Source: Chionoecetes opilio (taxonomy: Eukaryota; Arthropoda; Malacostraca; Decapoda; Majidae). From it: a stretch of 64,000 nt of DNA. The translations under genes and the position numbers were made by a program. Of the stretch, positions 51,801 through 63,786 are shown piece by piece; the stretch's first letter is position 1; each line of letters opens with the position of its first letter. The stretch is from NCBI GenBank assembly GCA_016584305.1, contig JACEEZ010020120.1, positions 232,070-296,069 of the forward strand, given 5' to 3'. The notes under the pieces were generated by a model. That model had not been told where the DNA came from. It saw nothing but the letters and a program-made list of their open reading frames with translations, and searched no databases.

Positions 51801-52195
51801 ACGATTGTTGTCGATTTCAAGGAATTTTTTTTTTTCTTTAATTGTATTTATTGTAGATGCAGTCGTAAGCACATGCGTATATTGATTTCAGCATCAAGCA
51901 CCGTAGAAAACGAAAGAAAACATTATATAAGAAGATAGGCATGATATAATATTGGTATTGGATGAAAATGTTATATCTTTCACGGAATACAGGCGAATTG
52001 CAGTGCATGATTGTTAGAGATACCGTACATACATACCACGCGTGTTTCACGTCTACTACATGCGTGGGTATACATCAAGGATTATATAACTAATATCCTT
52101 GGTATACATCGTTGACAGCTAACGACTCAGTGTACAGGAGAGTGCAACATAGCATCAGTCATAACAGATAAAACTCACAACCTACCTGGATGCAT
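39928..52195 (-). CDS. Beta-hexosaminidase (GH20), 13 coding exons
   Basis: Exons in transcript order: 52195-52186, 45947-45803, 45610-45523, 44994-44869, 44742-44582, 44350-44195, 43358-43246, 42970-42916, 42773-42624, 42450-42325, 41966-41852, 41330-41219, 40217-39928. All junctions are GT/AG with matching phases, 548 residues, the usual HEXA/HEXB length. The first two exons join to give a signal peptide, [19 protein letters not shown]. An N-terminal zincin-like domain precedes the GH20 barrel: [41 protein letters not shown], catalytic pair in [12 protein letters not shown] (Asp328-Glu329), [20 protein letters not shown]. The enzyme removes terminal GlcNAc/GalNAc (EC 3.2.1.52), in lysosomes for HEXA/B types; in arthropods related GH20 enzymes also finish chitin breakdown. 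Which type this is cannot be settled here. Confidence 0.93.
40544..40746 (+). mobile_element. TTAA-bounded MITE, copy 5 (last intron of hexosaminidase)
   Basis: Same family with a short internal deletion, TTAA on both sides, in the intron between hexosaminidase exons 40217 and 41219. Confidence 0.8.
40809..41100 (+). repeat. tRNA-derived SINE in hexosaminidase intron
   Basis: Head GATGTAGTGGTTAGCGCACC (A box) and TGGTTCGAATTC (B box) precede about 220 bp of non-tRNA body. Opposite orientation to the gene. Confidence 0.75.
43207..43229. repeat. (CT)n microsatellite
   Basis: About 11 CT units in the hexosaminidase intron following the exon that ends at 43246. Confidence 0.9.
43806..44145 (-). 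repeat. tRNA-derived SINE, second family, copy 1
   Basis: Minus-strand head GGCAGAGTGGTTAACGCC, then ATTCCCG and a body matching 53217-53523 in reverse orientation. It carries an internal duplication of GGTTCGGATGGT (43855-43900). Confidence 0.7.
46880..46990 (+). pseudogene. Possible decayed Tc1/mariner transposase N-terminus
   Basis: Encodes [20 protein letters not shown] then a stop, reminiscent of the helix-turn-helix start of Tc1-type transposases (SPYEKGxIxxLHxAGxSY). Nothing more of the transposase is readable downstream, so the call is weak. Confidence 0.3.
48761..48831. repeat. (CTC)n(CT)n microsatellite
   Basis: A short CTC run followed by about 27 CT units. Confidence 0.95.
49804..49951. 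mobile_element. Hairpin MITE (148 bp)
   Basis: Ends AGTCGCCGCACGTTAAGTTA and CAACTTAACATGTGGCGACT are inverted repeats of 20-21 bp with two mismatches; no coding capacity. Confidence 0.65.
51113..51610. mobile_element. MITE (498 bp) with perfect 30 bp terminal inverted repeats
   Basis: 51113-51142 and 51581-51610 are exact inverted copies (TAGCTACCGTAGATAACAGT...). Body shares blocks with 36553-36615 and with 22684-22720 / 23005-23095. No ORF. Confidence 0.85.
52067..52110. mobile_element. 24 bp palindromic insertion with 10 bp target duplication
   Basis: GGTATACATC occurs at 52067-52076 and 52101-52110 around a 24 bp AAGGAT...ATCCTT palindrome; sister of 23212-23264. Lies 76 bp downstream of the hexosaminidase first-exon donor. 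Confidence 0.65.
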
Positions 52196-52500
52196 GCTGC
52201 TTCTCACTGTGCTGCCTAAAGAGAACTGTCGAGGCAGTAGCGGCCGAGCAGCGGCGAGCGGCCAGTAGGAGATAAGAGGGGCGAGGGGTGGTGGACCGCC
52301 GCCCAGATGGGAAAAGTTGCCAGAGAAAGCTAGTAGAAAGGATACGCGTTCCCTCTGACTCTCTTATGGGGCGCTGCTGAACGATAAGATATAATGAACT
52401 TTGATGAATGGTTGTAGTGTAACATTCGAGTGTCTTGTGGAGAAGCAAGCCTGCGGTATAGTGAGCGTTTCTTTTTAATTTTCCTATTCACTTATGTTTT
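52196..52500 (-). promoter_or_regulatory. Presumed 5' UTR / promoter region of hexosaminidase
   Basis: GC-rich block (52200-52330) immediately upstream of the start codon. No canonical TATA or initiator identified; assigned by position only. Confidence 0.3.
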
Positions 52501-52984
52501 TGTTTACTTGTTTGCGGTACATCCACTTAATAAAGATTTCTTGTCACATATCTACAGTAAAACCCAGATAATCAGACTTTAGGCCTTGTCCGATTTAATA
52601 AAAAGTTCAGTAAAAAGTTAGGGCGGGGGAGGCCAAAGTGACAGGCAGTGTGAGAGATAATCAGATAAACTGTCTGACAGAGACAGACAGACATACAATT
52701 TGTCTAACAGACAGATAGACAGTGTCACACATACACCTAACAAGTCCTAACATCCTGTGTGGTCTGATCGGAATCATCATCGGATGCGTCTCCACCTGCG
52801 GCTCAGCAGGAGCCCCGGGGCGCTCAGGGTAGAATCTGCCGACAGAACAGGTTACTGTCCCCCTTGAGCAAGTTAGGGGATGGGATGTGTGTAGTGTGTA
52901 AGTTCCTACCTGGAATCAATCAAAGACCGGTCACTGTGAGCTCAAAGCCCTTTTCAGGCTGGCGATCACGAGTCCAGTTAGCGT

Positions 52985-53212
52985 AGATTTAGAAAGGAAA
53001 TAGGGAAAAACTGGTTCACAAATAGGGTGGTGAATGAATGGAATGGTCTCAGTAGACAGGTTAGTGCGGAGTCATTAGGGAGCTTTAAAGAGGAGCTGGA
53101 TAGGTTCATGGATGGGGATGAAAGGTGGATGTAGGTAGTGTTAGGTGACAGGAACTACCACGTGTAGGCCTCGCGGCCTCTTGTAGCTTCCTTATTTTCT
53201 TATATTCTTATA
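52985..53212 (+). mobile_element. LINE 3'-end fragment, copy 2
   Basis: Same tail as 39330-39710: WFTNRVVNEWNGLSRQVSAE, ending GDERWM and a stop at 53132, then the shared 3' UTR. Abuts a SINE at 53217. Confidence 0.75.
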
Positions 53213-53216
53213 ACTA

Positions 53217-53523
53217 CTTTGGGGGAGGCAAAGTGGTTAGCGACTGCAAATGGCAAGTTCGGTTCCGAGTTCGATTCCCGCCAGGTGCCAAAACCATTCT
53301 GCGATCGGTAAGTGACCGAAGATCACCCACATGATGCCCATTAACTCTACCTCCGACAGCGAGTGCATCGGAGGACACAGGGGGCGGCCTATCCCAGCCA
53401 AGTGAGCCTTTAATCACGCGCCACTTTAATAATCCTGCCTGCGCCACCCCGGGTAAGGGCCGACCATCATAACCCTCAAATAAACCTCCAGGGCCTACCA
53501 TCCGTGCCCTGGAGGTGATACTG
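53217..53523 (+). repeat. tRNA-derived SINE, second family, copy 2
   Basis: Head GGCAAAGTGGTTAGCGACTG and B box GAGTTCGATTCCCG, followed by a body shared with 43806-44145. Confidence 0.75.
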
Positions 53524-56500
53524 GCATACTGCCTACACTTATAGGCTCAAATGTGAAGAAAACAAAAATTCGGACTTTAACCTCCTGTCCGAAACCAGAG
53601 ATCTATCCACGCATCACCATGGTTATTAATAACACTATTTAATTTCCCATACAGTTATCAAATAGTGTAACAAATAAAAGTATATAGTACTGTACTGCCA
53701 AACCTACCTTTGTGTTCAGTTTTATGGTGAACTATTATAACTGAGGGATGATTCATCCTTGTTGGACTGTGGTCGGAAAGTCCAAGGGGGCTCCCACAAG
53801 GCTCGTGGCTGGGGCAAGTTTATGTTTCCTGTCGAGAGTTGCTTGGTATGGGAAGGAAGCCTGCATGGGGACTCCTGTGTGGTGACCACCGGGAGTGGCG
53901 TCGTAGGGGGGGAGGCGACGCGCGCCCCAGCGTATGCCCCCAATGATTGATTGATTGCAGAGTTGAACAGAAAACCATCCAATCAACTGCCAATCTTTGA
54001 GTGTAGGACACTCAAACACGTCATAAAAATCTTCAAATATTAACTGTTCAAGATAAGATACACTCAATTTACCTTTCAAAATTTTATTTAAACACCTTCA
54101 TACATATACATGTATAATATAGTAATATTTTATATAGCTATGTGCGATTGGAAAATGTATAACAAAAAATATATTTACAAAATTCTATAAAAATTCACTT
54201 CAAGAAGAAGAAAATAATGTCTGTGGAAGAGCACATCGAGAGGACCTCTCCCTCCGACCCCGCACCCCGGGCACCACACAGCGGGAGGCTGCGAGGCACT
54301 AGTCAGTGTGTATCAAAATTATGATCTTGAGGAACTCGTGCCTGAGAGGATTAAGTCTAGTCTTGTTTAGTGGTTGTCACAGTTCGTTGTGATAAGTTCC
54401 AAGCTGACCGCCGCGGCCCTGTACACCTGCTGTCCATATGTATACTCTGGTCAATGGGAATATAACATACCTTTTAATTTAAGTCTTGGCGAGCCTTCAA
54501 GCTACATTTTGTGCACTTAACTGTGGAACAAAAATGACCAATAAAATGTTTGTGTGATTGATCACCATGCAGCTGATGAAGAGGATTACTTTTGGGGTTC
54601 ATCCTAATAGCTGAAATATTAAAAAATACACTATAGAATTGCACAAAAGTTTAACATATTACATTATGAAGTCAACTACAACTGGTCTGTTCAGTTAATT
54701 AATTGTCTTTTTTAATTATCTGAACTACCAGTCTTAATTGTATGGTTGGTAGCCAGATATTTGCCTTTATTATCCACCTTAGCTGCCTGCGTATGTTTAC
54801 TTGACATTCTTGCAAAGGCATGAAATGGTGATACCAAAACTTTTGTGCACTGCGAACATGTCATGCATATTCATAGTTTATGATAAATGCAGATGCGTCA
54901 AGATAAGATTCTCCAAATACATATCGATAAACTTTAAAAGGAAGTGCTCTTGAAGGGTACATTTCATCATAACAAAATGCTTAATCAGCACAACAGTAAT
55001 TACTTATGGTTCTATAGATAAAGAAAAATTATCGGCATAATCAACGGGCAATGTTTCATAACTGTGCTTGAAGTTTGTTAGAAAATACATACAATACTTG
55101 GGAAATATAAAAATAAATCTGAACTTTGAAAATAGACAACTTTGTGCATAGGTGCAAATCTAACACACTTGCCACAGACTATTACACTAAACCAGAGGTC
55201 ACACCCTGGACACCAATACTGTTATTTATCAGTTACTTTAGATAAGGATATGTTTTCTATTACGTATGCTAATAATCATCATTATACAAGGTTCTTGAAA
55301 CTTTACTAATTTAAATCAAACAGTAGATCAACCGAATTTCTTTTCAAGTGGATGCTCAAAAAGGTCATATTTAAATTCAGCACATTTCAGTTACCTTAAG
55401 GAAACAATTATATGAACAGCTCTGTACTACATAACAGAAATTATCCTACAGTACATATATCGTGTTTTATGTACAGCATCCAGACACATTAACAGTAAGT
55501 GAACATCAAGAATGAGTAACTCCCGGCACTTTGCTATGCGTGATATGGTGCTTCCAGAGGGGCAGCAGTAGTTGTGATGCACCATGTACCCACACTTCTT
55601 ATGGTAAATGGAAGGAATTTGCATGCATCAGATAGCTGCCACGCTGACATTATCTTTCAAATTTAATCTACTTTAAGATATGATCCAGTATTCCCTTTAT
55701 CTCGTAACACAAGTGAGCCTTTTGTTGTGCACCTATACTCAGTTTTCCCATGACTAAGTAGTACATTATCACTTCACAATGTATGATTGTATGTGGTGCA
55801 AAAATTAAGTGCCCCTAACCAACATATACTGCTGACATTAATTACATACATTGTGAAAGTCAGTGATACATTGAAATATAAATTTCATGAGAATTATATA
55901 TTTTAATTGGATTTCCTGGGCTGTGATGGGTATGTGGCATAATGGTGCCATTTGCAGAGTTGAGATACCACTAGGATATACATAAGCAACTTATTCTCTG
56001 CTCACATCAAAAGCTGTAATAATATATTGGCAGCTGCATAAAAAGTGCTATTATATTTTTTAACAAAGTTTGACTGAGTTAGTATCTTGCTTCTATCAAA
56101 TGCACACTATACCCTATGCCCTACATCCATGAACATCTGATGAAGTGTTGGTAGCTGAAATTACCGAACAGTTTTTTAGTCATGTCGAATTAGTTTGGAA
56201 ATGTATATTGACAACAATTAAGGCAATATATTCTGGCAAGACTGTTTTGTGTGCGGCAGATAAATACTCATTGTTGGACCAGCGAGTCAGAGTATAACAA
56301 TTGGTGCTCCTCTGCCACAATATAGAAGGTTTCTTCATCTATTAAGGCAGCATGGGAGAGAGGGTCGAAGTCATCTCATTTTCTTATTTACTCTTCATGG
56401 AGCACACATTAAGATTAAATTCCCAGCCAACACCACTCTTGAACACCGTCAATCAATCAAGTACTGTCACATTTCCTTTAATGATAGCACAGACAAAAAC

Positions 56501-58258
56501 AACTATACAAACATTCCTGGCGTGACCTCACTCTGGCTTCTCACCAGCATCAGTCGTCTCTCCCCACTCGGCCTGGCTGCCACCCGAAACCAATCCTGCC
56601 TTATTGCCAGCCATACCGTACTTTGATCTTATAGCTTCCACCTGACTTGCTGCCCTCCTAGCCAACTATGTAACACTGTGTGGCCACTATCATCTCACTT
56701 GTACAATGCATTTCTGCAATGCAGTCAGTCACCACTGTGCCATTCCTTCCAGTGCTAGCCTCGCCAAGCTCCACTTGGCTGTTATGTACAGTACATACCT
56801 TCTCTTTCCCCGCCATTTTCCTTCTGTTTCTTTTTTCTCTTCAGACAATATGACACTGCATGGAAGCATCTTGGCCAATTCAGTGTCTCTGTTAGCTCTA
56901 GTTCTCTTGAGAACAATTATGTTGGGCTAGGTTTTTGTAAGGAAATCACACTAAGAAGAGACTGGCAGGAAACATTCCACAATTGATATGTAAATAAAGA
57001 ACATTGAAAAGCTCTCTGTATGCAATGGCACAGAGGGCTCCGAATGGTGTTAAGGTATGTTTGTAATAGGTTTGTCTATTGTTTAAAGACTTTTTCCTGT
57101 ACCTCTCTATTATGGTTAGGAGGTCCTTTAATGGTTTTCCATACACAAAATTTAGGATAATTAGGTGACATCTAAGGAAACAGAAACGGCTCATTGCAAA
57201 AGTGGTCAGATTACAGTCTTAGTATGGTGCCAGCTGAAGGCAGCAGCCAAGCAGCCTGAAGCTGTGCTGCTTCATATTTTACCAGAAAATGTTGATCAAT
57301 TTCAACAACTCATGAATAATTAAAGTTTATGAGTGCTCTGATTTCGCAGGTGGAGTGAGCTAAGGTGTACTGCTTCTCTTGTATCAACAATCGGGTGTTG
57401 TTTCCAGGAATTGGTGAACTGGTAATATATAGTAAGTACATGCATTGTAAATTGTGTGTTCAGTGGGAAAATAGAAGGGGATTACTGAAATACGATATGG
57501 TCCTATGAAGATATGATTGTGCGGAACAATGTTAAATTTCACGAAATCGGAGTCAATAAGATCAGAACAAATATATGACCAGATTTCAATTAAAAATAAA
57601 AACACAATGTTTTCTAGTATCCTGAGTATCATGGAATGTATTGTTTCAAGTTGTAGAAAGTGTTTACAATAGCACCTGTCAAAGTTCAAGGAATATTCAG
57701 CGCTCCACAATTGTTAATTGGCATTAGTAAGACTAGCATTCATGCACTTGCTATCATGCATAAACTTGAAACATTAAAAATTTACCCATTCACTGTTAGC
57801 ACCACATCTATGAAATTCACAAATGAAATAAGCATTGAGCCTTTTTGCCTGATATCAAAATCAAGTTACCTACAAACAGTCCTGCTGTTGATAACATGCA
57901 CATTCAATACAAGATGTAAGCATTTACCCGATGAAAAACTTAGCCAAATGTTATATACAGGATTTAAGTTCGTGCTGTCCTGTCACACTGTGTTATTTAT
58001 GTGATGTAAACAGTGAAAGAGTTGACCATGCTTTGGTGAAATCAGAACTTGGCTATCTTATAGTAAAATATATAAGTAAAATGTATGCAGTTTCTGATGG
58101 TCAAGTAACTAAAATGTCTGTATTGTCATTAGTCATAAATCTTTAGTTGAATATTCTTCAGAAACACAAGATTGTGCACTAGATTGTTGACCCTGGATGG
58201 ATGTAAACACCTTGGCTCATCATTACTATGAACATAAATTATCTCTGACCTGCCATTT
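53524..58258. other. AT-rich region; no gene recognised, may include SLC25A1 3' UTR
   Basis: Open frames at 53722-54079 match no family I know. A minus-strand AATAAA near 54083 could end a long SLC25A1 3' UTR (about 4.2 kb), but this is only a guess. Otherwise no features seen. Confidence 0.35.
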
Positions 58259-61200
58259 CTATTTCCATACACGGTTGAAGAGATCCATGAAGCTGTCATA
58301 TATCATGAAGGTGATGGCCACGTCCAGACACACACGGCTCAGCCTGGGCACCGTGCCCTTGTAAAACCTGCAATAACAAACATTTTTTATTTTGACAAAT
58401 CCATAATTTTCATTCATCTACTTATTTTGAAGCCTGGATTTTGGAACTATTGGGGCCCAGTGCAGAAGGGTATACATTTGCTTCAGCCTCAATATTTGTT
58501 AAAACTGATGCTTATTTCTTGCAACTCCTTAAAGGAGTGATCAAAGCAGCAGCCTCTACATTTGCTCTTGTCCATGCATTTAATCTTTGTTACCTAAGTC
58601 TTCTAATGTACATGGACAGATTGGATGTCTTAATGCTCTCATCATATTTTCTTAAAATAGCTCAGTGCGTGTGTATTCCGTTTTAAACACTTTGCATTCA
58701 TGAAACGAAAGCAAAACGGAATGTAAAGTGTTGTGTGCACACCTAGACCACTGTCATATCCAATGAATGATGATTCCTTGATCAGAACATTTCCTTTGCA
58801 GAGTAAAGGGATAGAAGCTAAAATACAGCAAGAAAGTGTTCTCATTTTTCTTTTCTTTATTTACTAGAGTTTTCTGGAAATTGATATGCATCTGTATTCT
58901 AATACTACTTTGTTTAGTTCGCAATTCAGGTATTCATTCATTCGGTAATTCAGTCATTCATATTTCAAAGATATATTCATTTAAACTTACGCTCGAGGTC
59001 CTTCATTCTTCCATATCTTCTGGAAACAGTCAAGGGTACTTTTGTATTTGCTGGCATCCAACCCCTGCATCCTAGTTTTGACAACATCAACGGGGGTGTT
59101 GCCAAAGACTGACACAGCACCAGCAAAGCCACCAAATAAACCTGGAGAATACAGTACAGCATATAAAGAAACACATACTGGTTTGTGTAGTTTCATAATT
59201 AATCCACAAACCTGCAAAAGAAAAAAAGAAAAAAAAAAGATATTACCGTGAAAATGACAAAGCTGGTGCATTTGTCTTGATACAAGGTTATGCATACACT
59301 CAGAAATTAACATTGAGTATAATATATTCTAGGATTATAACATAGCCAAACTTAAATATTGCAGTGCATTCTTTTGTAAATAATAGCAACAAGACTGAGT
59401 ATGACTAATGCCATTCTGCTTACCAACGATTAGTTTAGGCACCGGCTTGGTTGGGTCTCCTCCCCTATACTTGTCTTTGCATGTCTCCATGACATAGAAG
59501 CGCATGGCCTGATTACTTCCTTGCTTTATTATCGTGGCTGTCACACCCTGATATGTCCCTCGGATGCCTGTGCGAATATTAAAAACTTAGTCAGTAATTT
59601 TCAGGTTGTATGATATAAATCTATCATGATAATAAAAATGGAAAAAGCTATAAACCACAATAAAATTCAGTAGTGTTCATAGCGTATTTTACAAATTAGG
59701 AGTTTCTTTACATATAAGCTGTATTATACACAACCCCTTATATTACTTTATGTGACCATCTATATTGAGAAGTGCAAGACACTGTGCATATGGTGATTAC
59801 ATTAAATCATTGGCATAAGTGGAAAATTATTTAAATGTGAGAAGATCAGAGCCTAAAGAATGAACATCTCTCAAGTTTCAAGTGGACTTTCTGGGAGACG
59901 TCTGTAGTAATAAAGTCAGTGGTGAGAACTGTAAAGCACACATGCACGTATTTAGCAAATGCGGGATAATTCTTGGATGGTAAAACATTCTGGAGATCCA
60001 AGGTTGTGGAGTTCAAGAGCAAATAATTTATCTGTAAAGTTATTGAACCATGAAGGGGAATGATCAGAAACGACAGTGGGAGGATCAACAATACACTCTA
60101 GTACCCCTTCATTCCCTACAAGTGTTTTGTACATGTGATTGTACAAAATCGTCTTAAGTTTAATGTCACAAAATAAAGGCTCGCTTTTAAACTTACCCTG
60201 TTCCCTTAGAATACACCTCACACCATGAAAGAAACCTTTGAACTTTGGGTTTCCTGAACGCTGGTCATTGATGAATTTGACTTTAATAGTCTCCATGGGG
60301 GTGACGGCAAAAATAGCCTCGGTCACTCCTGCCCCCAGACCACACAGCAGCCTCTTCCCAGGACTTAAGTTACCCCTCTCATCCACATTGTGCTTTTTCA
60401 GCTGTTCAAAGGCACCAAATCTGAAGTTGAAAAGTTATGCTAGTCAGTGCAGGCAGAGGAAGAAACAGCGCAGGTTAATATTCTATGATAAAAGTGTTAA
60501 GATAGATTATTCAAATGTAAATAATATTATGAAAACAACAAAAATCAAAAGACCAACAAAAGTACCATTTTGTAGGATATTCGGGTCTGATCCAATCAAT
60601 CATTCAGTCACTAGTCACCAAAATCAATATGAGATTTACATCACAAAGATTAAATAAAATTTGGAGCCGTCCCATCACACACCTAAGAACAGGTTGACTT
60701 GGATTTATCATGCAATAAGTCATGTAGTGTTTTAGTCACCTGAACAACTCTCGGCCTTGAACTGTCATTAGCACCCACCCACCTGCAGGCTGACTTGGGT
60801 ATTGAGCCATACAGCAGGACGGACAGGCCGCGGTAAAGGCCAAAGAACCCATGGCTCCCGACAGTCTTCTTGACACAGTCCGCGATGCCGTTGTATCGCT
60901 TGGCTCCTCCACTCTTTTCGTCCAGTTGTAGCTGTGTCTTGACATATTCGGTGGGAAAGGTGATGCAGATCTCAATGCCACCAGTTATACCACCTGAAAG
61001 GATAAAGGTTATGATGATTTCACAAACACCATAAGTATGATTTAGTAGTGGCGAATAGAACCCACTCCGGCAAAATATATATAAAATCTCCAACTCAACA
61101 ACTCCAATCAACCAACAAACTCCCAAAGGAGGCTTTATGCAGCTATTTCTGGCCAGCACAAGACAAAAGCTGCCTATTCTTAGCACTGTTACTTCACAAC

Positions 61201-62971
61201 TCTATCAACCTGCAGGCAGGTTTAGCAGGCGAAGGATATTATCGGGAAGCGCGGCCAACGCTACCCCTCGCGACACTACCGACATACCTCAGGACTCTTA
61301 TTTATTGATCATTATCACATCAAAATATGTATGTGAGTGTGTGTCATTACCCTATACCCTTGCTCAAAGGAGACGGTAACAATCTGTGCTGTCAGCGGAT
61401 TCCACCCTGGGTGGGGATTGACCTGCCAACCTACTGAACAGCAGGGGGAGACGCAACGCGTGTATTGGCAGTTGTCACCGAATATTGAAGGAGCGAGTTA
61501 GGTGAAGGGTATGTGGGAGGGGATGCATGAAGACTGTCAGATATCCTCCCCGAGCTCACATACGTAGCACTTGGAAAGGAACAGATTTCGAAACATTTTA
61601 AAGACCGGTAAATATATATCATACATGTTCCAACATTTTCTCTCATGGTCCCGAAAGAAATCCGAATGCTTAATGAGGATGGTAAACCAGATAATGACGA
61701 GAGAAAAAAAATTCAATAAAGCACCACATTCCCTGTAAAAAGTGCGATTCTCTACGTTATTGTGAGGCGCCAGACAGTGAAAGTGGTGGCCAAGTGGCTG
61801 CGCGCAGTGCTCGGGGAGAGTTGAACTGTTAGCACCAGCAGCGCCCTGCCCACCAAACAACTGTTCATCTGCACAGTTACCCTAACATAGAAGCACTATT
61901 AATCCCACGTATTCGTATTAATCCCAGCGTCACATCCAATAGAGACCAGCTGAACGGTTGACCTATCAATGGTATGCCAGGACATGATGTAGTTACTTTT
62001 TTTATCTTCTCGATGGCCAAGAAACCCAGACTGACAGGGGCGACGGCGACCTTGCTGATGTGAGCAGCATGCACAGTGACGACTTTCCAAATTGAGGCAT
62101 TGCTTTACCTCAGAATATACTGGGTTGCGGGATATATAATCTTGTTCTGCTAATCCAAATACGCATTCCACAGTTTACAACAATATACTGATATCATTTC
62201 TAAACTTTTTACAGTGGAGAGTAAAGGGCTAAATTATAAATGTCTATGTGCATATTATACGTATGTACTCGTACGTCGCGCTATGATGCTATCCCCGATG
62301 AACTACTGTTTTGATGTAGCGGAATGTGATTTGCAGTCACTCAGTCGTATATGGTATAATGCTGGAATGCTGGTCTGACTGCGCGACATTACGATTATGG
62401 ATCCCTGGGCGAGATTGTGCCTGTAATCTCCATCATTATTTTACATGTTATTGTATTTGTTTATGAAACCATATATAGCCCTACCCTTCAGCGAAATCAC
62501 CGCACATTTTTCCTCCATATTCTCGTATGGAGAAGAAGAATTGCCACCAAAGGAAATAACATTATTGCCGGAGGAAAGGCAATTCAAGCTCCCATTCCAT
62601 GCCTTTGGTATGTAATACCCAATTTGTATAGCATCATCAAGTGGTAGACAGACGACCACATGTCCGCGGCAGGCAAGAGAGAGCTGCGGAAGTGTAAACA
62701 CAGACATGCGGCGAGGCGAGGCTAACGACAGTCAGGGAAGAGAAGGGGAGTGTGAGGGGGCGGCGGCGGGAGAAGAAGGGGGGGGGGGAGGGGAGTCGTG
62801 GCGCCACCTCGCCTCACGATCATTGTCATCCCCTCCCCGTCCTGTCATCCAACCACTGTTGCCACCACTCTCTTGCCTCCGCCCTGCTGGACAGCCGTCC
62901 CATTAGGGTAGGGGCTACTTCACGCTGTTACCTGGTGAAGCATGATTACTGAGACTTTTGACAGGCCGCAT
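58259..62971 (-). CDS. SLC25A1: Mitochondrial tricarboxylate (citrate) carrier, 6 coding exons
   Basis: Exons in transcript order: 62971-62932, 60993-60783, 60420-60197, 59567-59424, 59141-58991, 58367-58259; GT/AG with matching phases, 292 residues. Three repeats carry the mitochondrial-carrier signature PX[D/E]XX[K/R]: [23 protein letters not shown] and [12 protein letters not shown]. Citrate-carrier hallmarks include [64 protein letters not shown] and the end [20 protein letters not shown]. The protein exchanges mitochondrial citrate for cytosolic malate across the inner membrane, feeding lipid synthesis. The first exon ([14 protein letters not shown]) is inferred from a fitting ATG, donor GGTAAC and phase 1; the remaining five exons are secure. 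The N-terminus is about 20 residues shorter than in vertebrates. Confidence 0.92.
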
Positions 62972-63739
62972 GCGAAAGCAGGCAATTAGGTCAGCAGCGT
63001 AGCGCAGCCTTGATCAAACATTGCACCGTGTGCCGCAACCCAATCTGGTATAAATGTTACACAAGAAAACACTGAAGGTATCCTTTCAGGCTTACTAACT
63101 TCAATGGCTCTCTAATGTTTATCTAATATCTATCATGTTTATCATCGCCACTACCCACGGCTCGTGTCACTGCACGTGCTCTCGGTTACCATGGACACTT
63201 GCTACCCTTGGAAGGGCACTTGACTATTATAGACTAGTACCGTTCTAGTATAATCTGAGATGAAAACTGAATAGTGTGGATGTCTATTCCTAAAAGACAC
63301 ATATATATCATGACGATGTGCCTTTTCGACAATGATGCTGTCAAGGAAAATTCTACCAGCACCACCATTACCATCCAAATACTGTTTAGAAAAGGGAAGA
63401 TTTATACTTGAGGAGGATTTGAACTCTGAGAAGTAAGAGGAAAAGGCGATACTGCCGCAGGCGATGTTGAACGTGATAACCTAGAAAGTAACAAAAAGAA
63501 GGCAAACTTGTTTTTACGTAGATCACAAAAAAACCACGTAGCACTCAACCACTGCATCAAGCCAATCCCTTCAGACATCCTTATCCTCCAAAGAGAGTAG
63601 AGGTAACTCATCCTGCCTATCCGCCGTCAACCATTAAATATTGGACGAATATATTTATCTATCTCTTGTTTCTCTATTTTAGCGAAATATGGAAGCCGGC
63701 GTGCTCCTCCCGCCTCACCCAAGCAAAAACTGATGTGGT

Positions 63740-63786
<47 letters not shown>

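Larger units (their letters stand above)
45948..52185 (-). other. Intron 1 of hexosaminidase (6.2 kb), repeat-rich
   Basis: Contains a decayed Tc1-like HTH fragment (about 46880-46990), an inverted-repeat pair at 48385-48420 / 49498-49550, a long (CTC)n(CT)n tract at 48761-48831, a 148 bp hairpin MITE at 49804, a 498 bp MITE at 51113, and a 24 bp palindromic insertion at 52077. No independent gene recognised. Confidence 0.6.

Noticed and set aside
52555..53600. pogo/Tigger-like element from the CAGTAAAACCCAGATAATC start
   Set aside because: The right-hand counterpart near 53560-53600 shares only short pieces and no convincing inverted repeat.
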